From the IMG/VR virus record IMGVR_UViG_3300042541_004432, positions 1-28,709 of that record: DNA of 28,709 nt. The stretch is one strand, 5' to 3'. Every line of letters starts with the position of its first letter. Positions within the stretch are counted from its first letter, which is position 1. A program made the position numbers and the translations under genes. The DNA comes from a virus. Under the pieces are notes generated by a model. The model was not told the DNA's origin. It worked only from the letters and a program-made list of their open reading frames with translations, and searched no databases. This document shows positions 15,669 to 24,253 of this stretch, one piece after another.

Positions 15669-17162
15669 TCAAGCAGATTTTCTAGAACTATTTACATTTA
15701 ATAGATTTGTTGTATTAGCTAATATTAACGCTTTAGCTTGATTAACTTCTACAGCATTTCCAATGTATTTTTTTTGCTCTTTTTGAGTACCAATTAATTT
15801 ATAATCAATTGGGAAACCTTGAATTTGTTTTAGTTCCGGAATGTTCAACATTCTTAATTTAATATCTGAAATCTGATATAACAACATAAACTTTTTCAAT
15901 TCTATAGTAGCTTCACAGTCTTCATCATATATAGGTACTTGAATTGAATTGTTATTTACTGATATTAAATATAGAGGAGCTTTATCTTGACGCGCTACAA
16001 TTGTATAACTAGGTTCGTCAATACTACCATTATTTCCAAACCAAGATGGATTTAGAATAAAATGCTTTGCTTTTATTATATTAAATTTTGGAACTGTTGT
16101 TAAACTTCCTATTGGATCTTCAATTGATGCTGCCTTACTCCTTCCATATTGTTGATCAATAAAATCTACATCAATTTTAGCTACTCTATCATTTGTAGTA
16201 ATAGTTGGTGCTGGAGATTCTATAGAATGCAAACCGCTATTATTATAATAAGTATTCAAATGAGTTTGTGTTGATACAATTGCAAATCGGTTATTTGTTG
16301 TAACAGTTCCAATAGGTTCATTAAATGACTTTACTCGCATATCATCATTTCCTGAATTGTATTGCTTTGTAAATCCATTTTCACCATTAGCAATGAATTT
16401 ATGACAACCTGCTAAAATTCTTTTTATAGTATTTGGTGATAAAGGCTTTTTTCTGGTAAAAATACTATTCCCTTCTACTTCTAACTGCAAAACTTTTTTA
16501 ACAGGATTCCATTTTTTAAGATTGGAATTACCTGGTATTTTAGCATGAGTTTGTTCTGGCCACTGAATTGAATATTTTTTTTTGCTAAACTGTATAAATA
16601 ACCTTTTACGACTTTGGCATGCTCCAAAATCAGCAGAATTCAAAATTCTTTTTTCAGATATAAATCCGAAAGATTCAATAGTTTTAATCCATTTAGTAAA
16701 ATAAATACCTGAATCTTTAGAAACTGGTTTACCATTACAGCATAATGGGCCCCAACTCATAAACTCTCTGACATTTTCAACTATAAAAAAGTCAGGTTTT
16801 ATATTTTCTAAATACATATACATGTGTTCTGCTAATGATCGAGAATCGGCATCACGTGGTTGACCTCCTTTTGCATTACTAAAATTTGTGCATTCTAATG
16901 ATGCCCAAATATTAATTATACAATTAGGTTCTTTCAATCTTAAATCATCAACCAGAGCTTTTAATTTTACTACTACAGCAAAGTCCCTAACATCTTCTGT
17001 AAAATGAAAAGCTTCTGGATGATTTTCTTTATGCGATAATATTGCATTTTTATCATGATTAACACATGCTAAAACTTTTGTTCTATCTGACGCTAAATGA
17101 ATTCCTGTAGAAGTTCCTCCAGCTCCTGAGAATAAATCAATCCAATATATTTGTTTTTCCAT
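15669..17162 (-). CDS. Orphan DNA cytosine-C5 methyltransferase
   Basis: The 497-residue protein has the C5-methyltransferase motifs in order: motif I DLFSGAGG at 9-16, motif IV with the catalytic Cys91 in ASLECTNFS, motif VI ENV at 129-131, motif VIII QSRKRLF at 183-189, and motif X GNAVEVNQAKAL near the C-terminus. The catalytic loop is ECT rather than the usual PCQ, a variant I recall from phage enzymes. Length is in the upper normal range; the long middle segment (about 220-400) should hold the target-recognition domain. No restriction gene is adjacent, so it probably protects phage DNA from host cleavage. It follows the ASCH gene by 1 base. Confidence 0.9.
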   Translation of the reverse strand: MEKQIYWIDLFSGAGGTSTGIHLASDRTKVLACVNHDKNAILSHKENHPEAFHFTEDVRDFAVVVKLKALVDDLRLKEPNCIINIWASLECTNFSNAKGGQPRDADSRSLAEHMYMYLENIKPDFFIVENVREFMSWGPLCCNGKPVSKDSGIYFTKWIKTIESFGFISEKRILNSADFGACQSRKRLFIQFSKKKYSIQWPEQTHAKIPGNSNLKKWNPVKKVLQLEVEGNSIFTRKKPLSPNTIKRILAGCHKFIANGENGFTKQYNSGNDDMRVKSFNEPIGTVTTNNRFAIVSTQTHLNTYYNNSGLHSIESPAPTITTNDRVAKIDVDFIDQQYGRSKAASIEDPIGSLTTVPKFNIIKAKHFILNPSWFGNNGSIDEPSYTIVARQDKAPLYLISVNNNSIQVPIYDEDCEATIELKKFMLLYQISDIKLRMLNIPELKQIQGFPIDYKLIGTQKEQKKYIGNAVEVNQAKALILANTTNLLNVNSSRKSA

Positions 17163-17163
17163 A

Positions 17164-17808
17164 CTAAATAAAATTATCTGGTTTTTCTATTTTCTCAAAT
17201 TCGATTACCCAAACCCATGGATTTGAATCTATAGATCCTTTTCCGTTTATAGACTCCCACAAACTTTTAAATGACTCAATAGGATAAAGAGATCCTCTTC
17301 CATGATTGATATAATTTTTAAACATGCATTGTTTAATATCATTATGAATCCAGGTCATTTCTATTCCTTCAGCAATTGCATCACTTTCGGAAATATCCTG
17401 AAGACGTTCTACAGTTACTGATTTTATCTGAAGGAAAATTATACAAGCTTTTTTAGGCATAAATATTGAAGGCTTCCATTTATCAGATAAATTGATTTTT
17501 TCAATAGATTTATACTCATATCTTGGTTCACCATAGTCTTGTTCTATTTCTCTAAAAGTTTCGCGAACCCAAAGGATGTCGCCTACATTACCATATGGAC
17601 AGAACTTGTGAATCGTTTCTACCCAATGTCCCTTCCACATACGGGCAAATACATGGGTATTTGATAATCCATCCGGAATACCTTGGTAAACATATTTTGA
17701 TTCCAAAAGATCTTCTAACCCTTTAGTTCTACGAGTTTTTGTTTTAATACCGTTTATTATAGACTTTACCATATCGGTAGAGAATAAAATTGGTTTAATT
17801 TTTACCAT
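17164..17808 (-). CDS. ASCH-domain (PUA-like) phage protein
   Basis: The 214-residue protein has the phage ASCH pattern: KPILFSTDMVKSIINGIKTK followed by TRR, then CPYGNVGDILWVRETF, KWKPSIFMPKKA, VERLQDISESDAIAEGI and NPWVWVIEFEKI. ASCH domains are PUA-like folds related to readers of modified bases and to RNA-binding domains. It sits immediately upstream of the cytosine methyltransferase, and its start overlaps the small membrane-protein gene by 14 bases. A role in sensing modified or unmodified nucleic acid is an inference from fold and neighbour. Confidence 0.8.
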   Translation of the reverse strand: MVKIKPILFSTDMVKSIINGIKTKTRRTKGLEDLLESKYVYQGIPDGLSNTHVFARMWKGHWVETIHKFCPYGNVGDILWVRETFREIEQDYGEPRYEYKSIEKINLSDKWKPSIFMPKKACIIFLQIKSVTVERLQDISESDAIAEGIEMTWIHNDIKQCMFKNYINHGRGSLYPIESFKSLWESINGKGSIDSNPWVWVIEFEKIEKPDNFI

Positions 17809-18061
17809 ATGAAAAAAATATTACGAAGAAAATTGTTATTGCTATAGATGTAAAAATGCAGCCTTTTAGGAAGTACTCTTTTTTTTCACCAGCAGAAAAA
17901 TGTTTCAAGCCTGTGAGTTCTAGTTTCTTTAAAAAATATGTTTCACAAATATTTTCTAGTTGTTTTCCTGAAGTAGTAAACTCTTTTATTTGATCTATAT
18001 GCGTAATCTCTTCACCTATGAATTCTTTCATAGTATTGAAAAATATTTGATTTTTTCTCAT
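17795..18061 (-). CDS. Small single-span membrane protein
   Basis: The 88-residue protein has a soluble helical N-terminal part (about 1-60) and a strongly hydrophobic C-terminal segment GCIFTSIAITIFFVIFFSY (about 67-85), so it is probably tail-anchored. Its function is unknown; small phage membrane proteins in early operons often serve superinfection exclusion or host takeover. Codons for GEEITHIDQIKEFTTSGKQ were copied as a 59-bp segment to 2333-2391. Confidence 0.65.
   Translation of the reverse strand: MRKNQIFFNTMKEFIGEEITHIDQIKEFTTSGKQLENICETYFLKKLELTGLKHFSAGEKKEYFLKGCIFTSIAITIFFVIFFSYGKN
17959..18017. repeat. Source of the 59-bp direct copy at 2333
   Basis: This segment lies inside the small membrane-protein gene and is identical to 2333-2391 in the same orientation. 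The intact reading frame here marks it as the source. Recombination between the two direct copies would delete 15.6 kb, including all structural genes between them. Confidence 0.95.
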
Positions 18062-18063
18062 GA

Positions 18064-18417
18064 TTAGTTAATTAAATTTGTTTCTATTTCATTATCCATT
18101 GAGAGAATTGTAATTGACAATCCTTTTGTATAATCTTCATCAGTTCTAAAAGTTAATTCACCTTCTTTATTTTTATACCATTGTTTTCTAAAACTACCGT
18201 CTTTAGAAAGAGTTTTTACATAACCAAAACCTTCGTAAAATTCTTCTAATCCTTTTCTTGAAACGGATTCAGCTAATGACTTAGCTAAATCCTCATTACT
18301 TTCTAAATTCCAAAATGTTTTACTCCATTCTTTACGAATTTCTTCATTCCAAAATTCAGAATCTACATTTACTAAAAACTCATCCGTTTTAATTACTTCT
18401 ATTTTAAATTTTTCCAT
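18064..18417 (-). CDS. Unknown small acidic early protein
   Basis: The 117-residue protein (MEKFKIEVIKTDEFLVNVDS) is rich in Glu, Lys and aromatic residues, with EFWNEEIRKEWSKTFWNLES near residues 21-40. It has no signal peptide, membrane segment or known motif. It lies 2 bases before the small membrane-protein gene in the early operon, in line with an early accessory role. Confidence 0.6.
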   Translation of the reverse strand: MEKFKIEVIKTDEFLVNVDSEFWNEEIRKEWSKTFWNLESNEDLAKSLAESVSRKGLEEFYEGFGYVKTLSKDGSFRKQWYKNKEGELTFRTDEDYTKGLSITILSMDNEIETNLIN

Positions 18418-18439
18418 GATATAAATTGATTTAATTGAT

Positions 18440-18964
18440 TTATGATGCTATTGATGTAACCTTAAAAGGTTCAAATGTTTGTTTATTTGTAGGTACATAT
18501 ACTAAACCCTTTTCGATTAATTCTTTAAATTTCTGAACGTCTGAATCATATTTTGTAAATTCAGGTCCTATTACATTACCATTAGATTTGTCTACAACAT
18601 AATAGATTGTATTCTGTTTTAAACGCCTTGTATTATAAAATAAACTACCTGTTTCCGCTTTTTTTAAATACAATTTAAATTCAAAATTATTTGAACTTAA
18701 AGTTGTAGAAAGCATGTAAATTAGTCGTTTATTGACTAAATAATTTATTTCTTCTTTAGCGTGTTTTTCTACTAGAATATCAATTTCACTTTTATAAATC
18801 CAGTCATTATCATAAGGTAGATAAGTTGAATAAAATTCATTTTTGATTTGATCTTTTAGAAAAAAAATTTTATTACTATTTATAACACCATCAGATGATA
18901 TTATATCGCCCCAATAGGCATTTATTAAATTTGCTTTAGTTGATATGTAAATTGGTAATTCCAT
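18440..18964 (-). CDS. Unknown early phage protein
   Basis: The 174-residue protein starts MELPIYISTKANLINAYWGD. It has no recognised motif; the C-terminal part includes KSNGNVIGPEFTKYDSDVQK and a short helix FKELIEKGL. It lies 5 bases after a newly recognised 55-residue gene and 22 bases before the next gene, consistent with the same early transcript. Confidence 0.6.
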   Translation of the reverse strand: MELPIYISTKANLINAYWGDIISSDGVINSNKIFFLKDQIKNEFYSTYLPYDNDWIYKSEIDILVEKHAKEEINYLVNKRLIYMLSTTLSSNNFEFKLYLKKAETGSLFYNTRRLKQNTIYYVVDKSNGNVIGPEFTKYDSDVQKFKELIEKGLVYVPTNKQTFEPFKVTSIAS

Positions 18965-18969
18965 AAGTT

Positions 18970-19137
18970 TTAGTTATAAAATTTATTAAAATAACGTAAG
19001 GATATTTCATATAAGAAAGTTGTTCTTTCTTGATATCCGTTATCGACCATCCAATGGACTTTTTCACAAACAAAATCATATTCTTCTATAGATTGTATAG
19101 AATTAAAAATGATAAGTAATTCAAATTTGCTGTACAT
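18970..19137 (-). CDS. Small early protein, 55 residues
   Basis: The ATG at 19137 opens 55 codons and a TAA stop at 18970-18972. The protein begins MYSKFELLIIFNSIQSIEEY and continues with VCEKVHWMVDNGYQER, soluble and helical with a central Trp-Met pair. The ATG starts 2 bases after the primase-helicase stop, and the end lies 5 bases before the next gene. Tight packing and an in-frame length that fills the gap support a real gene; its function is unknown. Confidence 0.65.
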   Translation of the reverse strand: MYSKFELLIIFNSIQSIEEYDFVCEKVHWMVDNGYQERTTFLYEISLRYFNKFYN

Positions 19138-19139
19138 TT

Positions 19140-22013
19140 TTATTCTTCGTTAAATAGTGGATTAGTCGATTCATCGATTATGCTGTTTTCAACATTTGTA
19201 AGCTCTTCAGCTTTTTTTGTATCGATATAAATAACTTCTTGACTTTTACCATCTATGGTTTTTATAATTCTATTTCCTGAATTATGCATTTCTGGCGGAT
19301 TCATTACCCAATTATTCCATTTACAGTATGCATGAATTGCTTTTTTAAATTTAGTTTGAGACCACTTTGTTTGCTTTGTTGATTTTACAAATTCATCGAA
19401 AGCAGCTTCTTTTGAAAAATCAGTATTTAAATATTTAAATGTTGTAGTAGCTAAATCGCTAGATGTTAATTCCCCAAAGAAACCATCAGCCCAGCCTTGA
19501 AAAATTTCTCCCATTTCAGCTTGTAACGTTCTTTTAGTTACATTATCCATAGGAGGATTATGCTTTTCCTCAGTTGATAAATAAAATTTCAAACATTGTG
19601 CACAAAAATTGTAATAATGATTCCATTGTTTATGATCAAAGTCTGTAAATAGATTTTTTCCATCAAAATCATCTGATACTTTTCTAACCTGTAGGTACTC
19701 GTCTTCAGACGAACCATGATAATAATCTGAAAATACAGTTATCAATAAACGTCTTGCTGTTGATGGATCAACATTTCTTAAAGCAAAATTTGATGTGAAA
19801 ATGAATTTTGGAGAATCATCAAATGAAATTTCAAACGGAGAACCATTTTTAGGATTAACTTTCAATGAACCTGTAATTTCACTAAAAAAGAAATCAAAAT
19901 TTAAATATTGAGTTGCATCATCAATTAGAATATAATCAGTATCTTCAGATACTTCGTGATAGATAAAATCGTTTTGAGTTAATTTTGGGTCACGCCCTTT
20001 TAAATAAACTCGTCTTTTTAAAATTGGATGCAAACCTGGTCCATAACAAATAGACTTACCAGAACCCCCATGTGATTCTCCTAAATCAGAAACTTTGTTA
20101 TCCATTGCGAAAACCGCCCAAGGTTTTCCGTAATTTTTATATTTGTGTAAAGCATAACCGAAAGCAAATATTTTATTAATTAAATGAAGTTTTTGCTCAT
20201 GTTTTTTATCCTCTGATAAATTAGGCCCTGCAATATTGAACTTATTATTTATAAAATATTCATCAGCTTCTTTCTTAGATTTTTCTTTATAAAAATCCTC
20301 TAATTCTTCTTTCCAGAAAACTCGTGATGTATTAATTAAATAATTTAAAAACCAACCATCATTATTCAAAATTTCAATATCCATGTTTCCATCTTGATCT
20401 TGAAAAATATTGAAATGTGGATCTTCTTGTTTTACATCAAAATCTATAATTTTATCCTCCCATACAAATTTATCTACTTCACCTTGCTTATATTCAATGA
20501 TATCAGTACCAGTTACTTTCCAAACTTTTTTAGCAAAAAATAAATATTGTGTAGCTCTATCTGCATCAGTAAAATCAATCTTTAGATTAGCTAATTTTGA
20601 TAAACTTCTTTCTCCTAATTGTGGAGATTTATATACATAATCTCTTAGATCTGGATTCATTCCCCTTTCTTCTAAAAATTCATGTACGAAGTTTTCAATT
20701 TGATAGGGTTCTAAAACCCTAATAATTGAACCTTCTTTTTTTACGAATATGTAGCCTTCTTTATTAGACTGCATTTCATATCGTCCAAAACCAAGCATTG
20801 ATAAAAAGTGATAAAGCCTAGTATTTGATAAATTATAATTTATCTTACCATTTTGACCAACATACTCAGTCCAGAATTGTAAAGGCAATGAATTTGCAAT
20901 AAGTTTGTTAAATCCATTGCTGAAACTTAATGATTTATCATCATAAAATTTTTCAACGTAATCTTTAAAATCTTTACAAGGATTTCCCCTTTTATCTTTA
21001 TATTCTTTAAGCTTATTTGGAAGCCAAAGTAATTTTATATCTAGGTATTTTAGACCAGTTTCTAACGCTTGTTTTACTCCAGTTTTATCCAAATCTGCTA
21101 AATAGATTATTTCTTTAGCGTAGGTTTTCAGTTTCTTGTATTCTTCAAAATTTAAATGTTCTGATTCAGAATTAAACCACACAGCATAATGCTCAAAACT
21201 TCTTAAGTTTAACCCATCGGAACCGCCACTTGCAATAAATACTCTATCTAATCTAGGATCAAATTTTTTAACCTTTTTCTTTTCTGATTCTTCTTCCTCT
21301 TCAACATCTCCATATTGATCTTCTTGTTTTTTCTTTCTTCGTTCAAACTCTTTTTTTAAAGTTTCAATTCCCCACATATGGCGTTTTGGCTTAGTGCCGG
21401 CGTAACGGAAACGGTATTGTTTTTCGAATGAATTAGGCTGGTAAATCTTTTGCCAATCTCCAAAGTCAAAAACGAATATTGGATATTCATCTATAGCTGT
21501 TGTGACAATAACTTCATTTTCTTTACAAAATGAAAATGATTTGCATTTTTTTAAATTGATTTCTCTACAATGAACTTCATTTACACGTTTCCCTAATAAT
21601 TGCAGATCATCATGGGTGAAATTCTTAAAATATTCAAAAATATAATCACCTTTTTTTTCACTTGCTTTTAACGGACGTTTTTCTATTAAAGGCATAAATA
21701 CCTGCATTTTTGCACCTTCAATATTGTACCTTGCTCCTAATAATTCACAAGCTTTACCATAGGTAATTCCTTCTTCTAATGCACAAATTTGAATTCCATT
21801 TCTTGAACTTTGATCACCACCGAAATCAGTTACTATCCAAATTCCTCCAGGCATTTCTTTTAATGAAGCCGATGCTGTTTTTTCGCTTTGACGTATTTTA
21901 AATGATTTTGCAGCTTTATGTACAACTTTAGCAGCATCAGGATAATAATGTAAAATGATATCTAAACCGCCATTAGTTGCATCGAATATATCTTGATCTT
22001 TAACATAACTCAT
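19140..22013 (-). CDS. Primase-helicase fusion (TOPRIM plus SF3-type/DUF5906 ATPase)
   Basis: The 957-residue protein is the likely core replication enzyme. Residues about 1-110 resemble the DnaG-type N-terminal zinc-binding domain (KIRQSEKTASASL, then ICALEEGITYGKACELL) but lack its cysteine/histidine set. A TOPRIM domain lies near 255-335, with SGGSDGLNL at about 262 and LADLDKTG near 303. The C-terminal helicase has Walker A GESHGGSGKS at about 645-654, Walker B YILIDDA near 694-700, and a motif-C-like FIFTSNF with an Arg pair (TARRLL) further on. It would prime and unwind phage DNA. Small helical genes precede and follow it closely. Confidence 0.88.
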   Translation of the reverse strand: MSYVKDQDIFDATNGGLDIILHYYPDAAKVVHKAAKSFKIRQSEKTASASLKEMPGGIWIVTDFGGDQSSRNGIQICALEEGITYGKACELLGARYNIEGAKMQVFMPLIEKRPLKASEKKGDYIFEYFKNFTHDDLQLLGKRVNEVHCREINLKKCKSFSFCKENEVIVTTAIDEYPIFVFDFGDWQKIYQPNSFEKQYRFRYAGTKPKRHMWGIETLKKEFERRKKKQEDQYGDVEEEEESEKKKVKKFDPRLDRVFIASGGSDGLNLRSFEHYAVWFNSESEHLNFEEYKKLKTYAKEIIYLADLDKTGVKQALETGLKYLDIKLLWLPNKLKEYKDKRGNPCKDFKDYVEKFYDDKSLSFSNGFNKLIANSLPLQFWTEYVGQNGKINYNLSNTRLYHFLSMLGFGRYEMQSNKEGYIFVKKEGSIIRVLEPYQIENFVHEFLEERGMNPDLRDYVYKSPQLGERSLSKLANLKIDFTDADRATQYLFFAKKVWKVTGTDIIEYKQGEVDKFVWEDKIIDFDVKQEDPHFNIFQDQDGNMDIEILNNDGWFLNYLINTSRVFWKEELEDFYKEKSKKEADEYFINNKFNIAGPNLSEDKKHEQKLHLINKIFAFGYALHKYKNYGKPWAVFAMDNKVSDLGESHGGSGKSICYGPGLHPILKRRVYLKGRDPKLTQNDFIYHEVSEDTDYILIDDATQYLNFDFFFSEITGSLKVNPKNGSPFEISFDDSPKFIFTSNFALRNVDPSTARRLLITVFSDYYHGSSEDEYLQVRKVSDDFDGKNLFTDFDHKQWNHYYNFCAQCLKFYLSTEEKHNPPMDNVTKRTLQAEMGEIFQGWADGFFGELTSSDLATTTFKYLNTDFSKEAAFDEFVKSTKQTKWSQTKFKKAIHAYCKWNNWVMNPPEMHNSGNRIIKTIDGKSQEVIYIDTKKAEELTNVENSIIDESTNPLFNEE

Positions 22014-22015
22014 AT

Positions 22016-22204
22016 TTATAGTTCTTTTTCTTGGTTTACTTCAATTTGATTAAGCAATTGAAGTTGTAAATCTTCTAGTTCAGTATTCATTATTTTCAAA
22101 TTATATTGAATCTCCATTTCATTAAATAATTCATGGCTTTTCATTTGCTCAATTCCAGCTTCTAGCTGAATTATTCTATTTTTTATTTCGCAATTATTAC
22201 TCAT
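22016..22204 (-). CDS. Small coiled-coil protein of the replication module
   Basis: The 62-residue protein (MSNNCEIKNRIIQLEAGIEQ) is predicted to be one long helix or coiled coil, Glu/Gln/Leu-rich, with ELEDLQLQLLNQIE near the end. Its ATG overlaps the stop of the 41-residue gene (ATGA), and its own stop lies 2 bases before the primase-helicase ATG. It could be a helicase or primase cofactor; this is inferred from context. Confidence 0.65.
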   Translation of the reverse strand: MSNNCEIKNRIIQLEAGIEQMKSHELFNEMEIQYNLKIMNTELEDLQLQLLNQIEVNQEKEL

Positions 22205-22326
22205 AATGAGGTCTTTTTATCATTAGGTGTTGAATTTATGTTTGCTAATAACTTAGCATCAAATAATGATTTACATGGTAATTCATTATATAATTCATCT
22301 TTAAGTAATATTTCAAGTATATACAT
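22201..22326 (-). CDS. Very small early gene, 41 residues
   Basis: The ATG at 22326 opens 41 codons (MYILEILLKDELYNELPCKS) ending in a TGA that overlaps the next ATG as ATGA, a classic translational-coupling junction. It is followed by coding DNA without gaps. The function is unknown. The overlap and the operon setting are the evidence that it is real. Confidence 0.55.
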   Translation of the reverse strand: MYILEILLKDELYNELPCKSLFDAKLLANINSTPNDKKTSL

Positions 22327-22349
22327 AGCTTATGTACTTAGGTTCTGTA

Positions 22350-22832
22350 CTATTTTTTTAAAAAAGAAAGATTGTCTAGTAAATTATTTTTGACTGAAAT
22401 TTCCATTTCACTCTCATTAATAATATTATTAATGATGAGTTCAGGATTTACGTTTGGAAATTCTATTATTTCAAAACGTCTTAGAAAAGAAGCTCCTTGA
22501 GGTAAATCTGTTTTATTTATTTCTGAATCACAGATTATAATTAATTTTTCAATTTGAATTTCATAAGGTTTATTATTTAGTGGTTGAACTAAAATTTTAC
22601 CTTTAGGAATAAACTCCATAAAATATTCTAAATATTTTAATTTGATAATTTCATCAATTATTATAACTTTAGTTTCAGGAGAACAAAATCTAAAAAAATA
22701 AGAAGGTTTTTGTCCTCTAAAATTTCTTCCATCTAATAAAATTGTTTTATTTTCATAATATTTTTTAATAACTTTTGAAGTTCTGCTTTTACCAGTTTCT
22801 TGTTTTCCAATAAAAATAAATCCTTTTGCCAT
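22350..22832 (-). CDS. Minimal P-loop AAA+/SF3-like ATPase
   Basis: The 160-residue protein has Walker A GKQETGKS at 9-16, Walker B VIIIDE at 56-61, a sensor-1-like LIIICDSEI near 97-105, and an Arg pair in GASFLRRFEI (118-119) fitting an arginine finger. It is a bare ATPase core with no extra domains. It lies just upstream of the primase-helicase, so it may load or assist that enzyme (DnaC/IstB-like role) or be a separate mini-helicase. No promoter could be assigned with confidence; a terminator separates it from the upstream regulators. Confidence 0.75.
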   Translation of the reverse strand: MAKGFIFIGKQETGKSRTSKVIKKYYENKTILLDGRNFRGQKPSYFFRFCSPETKVIIIDEIIKLKYLEYFMEFIPKGKILVQPLNNKPYEIQIEKLIIICDSEINKTDLPQGASFLRRFEIIEFPNVNPELIINNIINESEMEISVKNNLLDNLSFLKK

Positions 22833-22890
22833 CGTAGTAAATTTTTATACTATTCATTTTAACAAATAGTGGTTGATTATTAATTTTTTA

Positions 22891-22916
22891 AAAGCCACTC
22901 CACTAGAAGTGGCTTT
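22891..22916 (-). terminator. Terminator between early regulators and replication genes
   Basis: A 9-bp stem AAAGCCACT / AGTGGCTTT has an 8-base loop. It is followed on the minus strand by only a short T-run before A-rich DNA, so it may be partial. The arm AAGCCACT is shared with the terminator at 15616-15640. Confidence 0.6.
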
Positions 22917-22962
22917 AAAGTTTAAAAGGCGATGTGTAAGCACATCATGGGTAAGAACGTGT

Positions 22963-23523
22963 TTAAATAATATTCCATTGAAGCGCTATTTTAGTCAGAG
23001 CTTGCTTTGTTTGTATATTACCTAACTTTTTATGAAGTTTTCTTTTTGATTTGTGGTAAGAACCCATTGGCATACCTAACTCTTCAGCAATTACTTCGTT
23101 TGTTTTATCAGTGGTTGATTCCTGAATTAGCTTAATATCTTGATCACTTAGCCTTTCTCCATTCACAATAGGAAGTTTACATAAAACTCCTTCATGTGGA
23201 CAATTGCCTCTATTTGGGCATGGCCAATATTCTCCATCTTGTAGCTCTCCATTTTCTATGTCGGCTTTAAAATCTAAGCCTCCAAATCGACATTTAGCAA
23301 ATTGTTCAGTTCTTTTTATTTGAGAATTTGGATGTAAATCATGTAGCGCTATTCTAACTTCTTTATCATAAGCTATTGCCTCATTTAAAATACTTATTGT
23401 TGCAAATGATAATTCAGAAAAAGATATCACTTTGCCTGATTTAAGTATTTTCAAATCATTTTTTTCAACGAACATCTCGACATGTTCGTTTGTTAATCCT
23501 GGTAATAAATTTGTTTGGCACAT
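22963..23523 (-). CDS. Zinc-binding LuxR-type HTH regulator
   Basis: The 186-residue protein combines a cysteine-rich segment (Cys78, Cys102, Cys108, His110, Cys115, around CPNRGNCPHEGVLC) with a C-terminal LuxR/GerE-like helix-turn-helix (about 124-186: RLSDQDIKLI, then TNEVIAEELGMPMGSYHKSK, then a recognition helix). I recall proteins of this build in Bacteroidota transposable phages. It is the second gene of the early operon, read before the terminator at 22891. It is a good candidate for an early or middle transcription factor. Confidence 0.72.
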   Translation of the reverse strand: MCQTNLLPGLTNEHVEMFVEKNDLKILKSGKVISFSELSFATISILNEAIAYDKEVRIALHDLHPNSQIKRTEQFAKCRFGGLDFKADIENGELQDGEYWPCPNRGNCPHEGVLCKLPIVNGERLSDQDIKLIQESTTDKTNEVIAEELGMPMGSYHKSKRKLHKKLGNIQTKQALTKIALQWNII

Positions 23524-23539
23524 TATTAATTGATTTTAA

Positions 23540-23821
23540 TTAAGATTCTAACTGTTTTGCTAAATTTTCACCTGAAGCTTTATTAGATTTTGCAATAGCT
23601 AATAAAGCGGAAAATACTTCCATTTGACGTTCAGGATTTTGACGTCTATGGCGGACATTTCTTATTATACTATCGGTTACTATTAAAGAAGTTTTCTCTG
23701 GCAATAATTCTCTAACTAAATGAATATATGTTACAGGTAAATGAGCATTGATTATTTTATAGGCTAAATCAATATGCGAATGCATACTCTTTTGTTTATT
23801 CTTGCTTTGTATTTTTTTCAT
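23540..23821 (-). CDS. Small regulator-like protein, first early gene
   Basis: The 93-residue protein has a very basic N-terminus (MKKIQSKNKQKSMHSH) and helices including YIHLVRELLPEKTSLIVTDS and IIRNVRHRRQNPERQM, which look like a DNA-binding fold. It is divergent from the repressor-like gene across a 111-base intergenic region holding a -7 element and a palindrome. It occupies the position of Cro in a lambdoid switch. Its exact family is not recognised. Confidence 0.6.
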   Translation of the reverse strand: MKKIQSKNKQKSMHSHIDLAYKIINAHLPVTYIHLVRELLPEKTSLIVTDSIIRNVRHRRQNPERQMEVFSALLAIAKSNKASGENLAKQLES

Positions 23822-23839
23822 ATATTTGTTAATTATTAC

Positions 23840-23848
23840 GCAAATCTA
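23840..23848 (-). promoter_or_regulatory. Early promoter -7 element
   Basis: TAGATTTGC on the minus strand is a perfect Bacteroidota TAnnTTTG box, 19 bases before the ATG at 23821. No clear TTG is found at -33 and no TTGTGTCTTAAA box is present, so this promoter belongs to a different class from the late ones. It probably reads the early operon. Confidence 0.6.
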
Positions 23849-23857
23849 ATATATTAT

Positions 23858-23873
23858 TTAATATATATATTAA
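23858..23873. promoter_or_regulatory. Candidate operator palindrome between repressor and early genes
   Basis: TTAATATATATATTAA is a perfect 16-bp palindrome just upstream of the early -7 element, in the divergent intergenic region. Its position suits a repressor binding site, but AT-only palindromes are common in this DNA. Confidence 0.35.
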
Positions 23874-23932
23874 TTTAATGTGTAATTTTTTAATCTATAT
23901 GTTTAATTTATATTAATTATAAATAATAAGTT

Positions 23933-24253
23933 ATGTCATTTTCACAAAAAGCAAAGAAATATTTTAAGGAAGAAATGGGATTAAATAACCGTAAACTTTC
24001 AGAAGTCCTTGATGGTTATAGTGAAGTTTTAATTTCTAATCACTTTAAGAGTGACGAAATAAGTGGCGCTTTTATAAAACGATTATTAAAGTATATTCCC
24101 AATATTGATATTGAATATTTATTAAAAGATTCAATTCCTGTAAGAGATTATGATGGTAAGCATAATATAATTTCATCAAATGAAAATGAACAATTAATTA
24201 ATGAAATTGAAGAGAGATTATTGGTGTTAAAAAGAAATATTACACGTGTATAG
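23933..24253 (+). CDS. Repressor-like HTH protein
   Basis: The 106-residue protein has an N-terminal helix-turn-helix region (about 1-60: KEEMGLNNRKLSEVLDGYSE, then SNHFKSDEISGAFIKRLL) resembling the DNA-binding part of phage CI-type proteins. A short charged tail follows, with no peptidase domain. It is transcribed away from the early operon and next to the integrase, the expected place for the lysogeny repressor. Without a LexA-like domain it would not be cleaved during SOS. Its stop lies inside a 12-bp hairpin. Confidence 0.65.
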   Translation: MSFSQKAKKYFKEEMGLNNRKLSEVLDGYSEVLISNHFKSDEISGAFIKRLLKYIPNIDIEYLLKDSIPVRDYDGKHNIISSNENEQLINEIEERLLVLKRNITRV

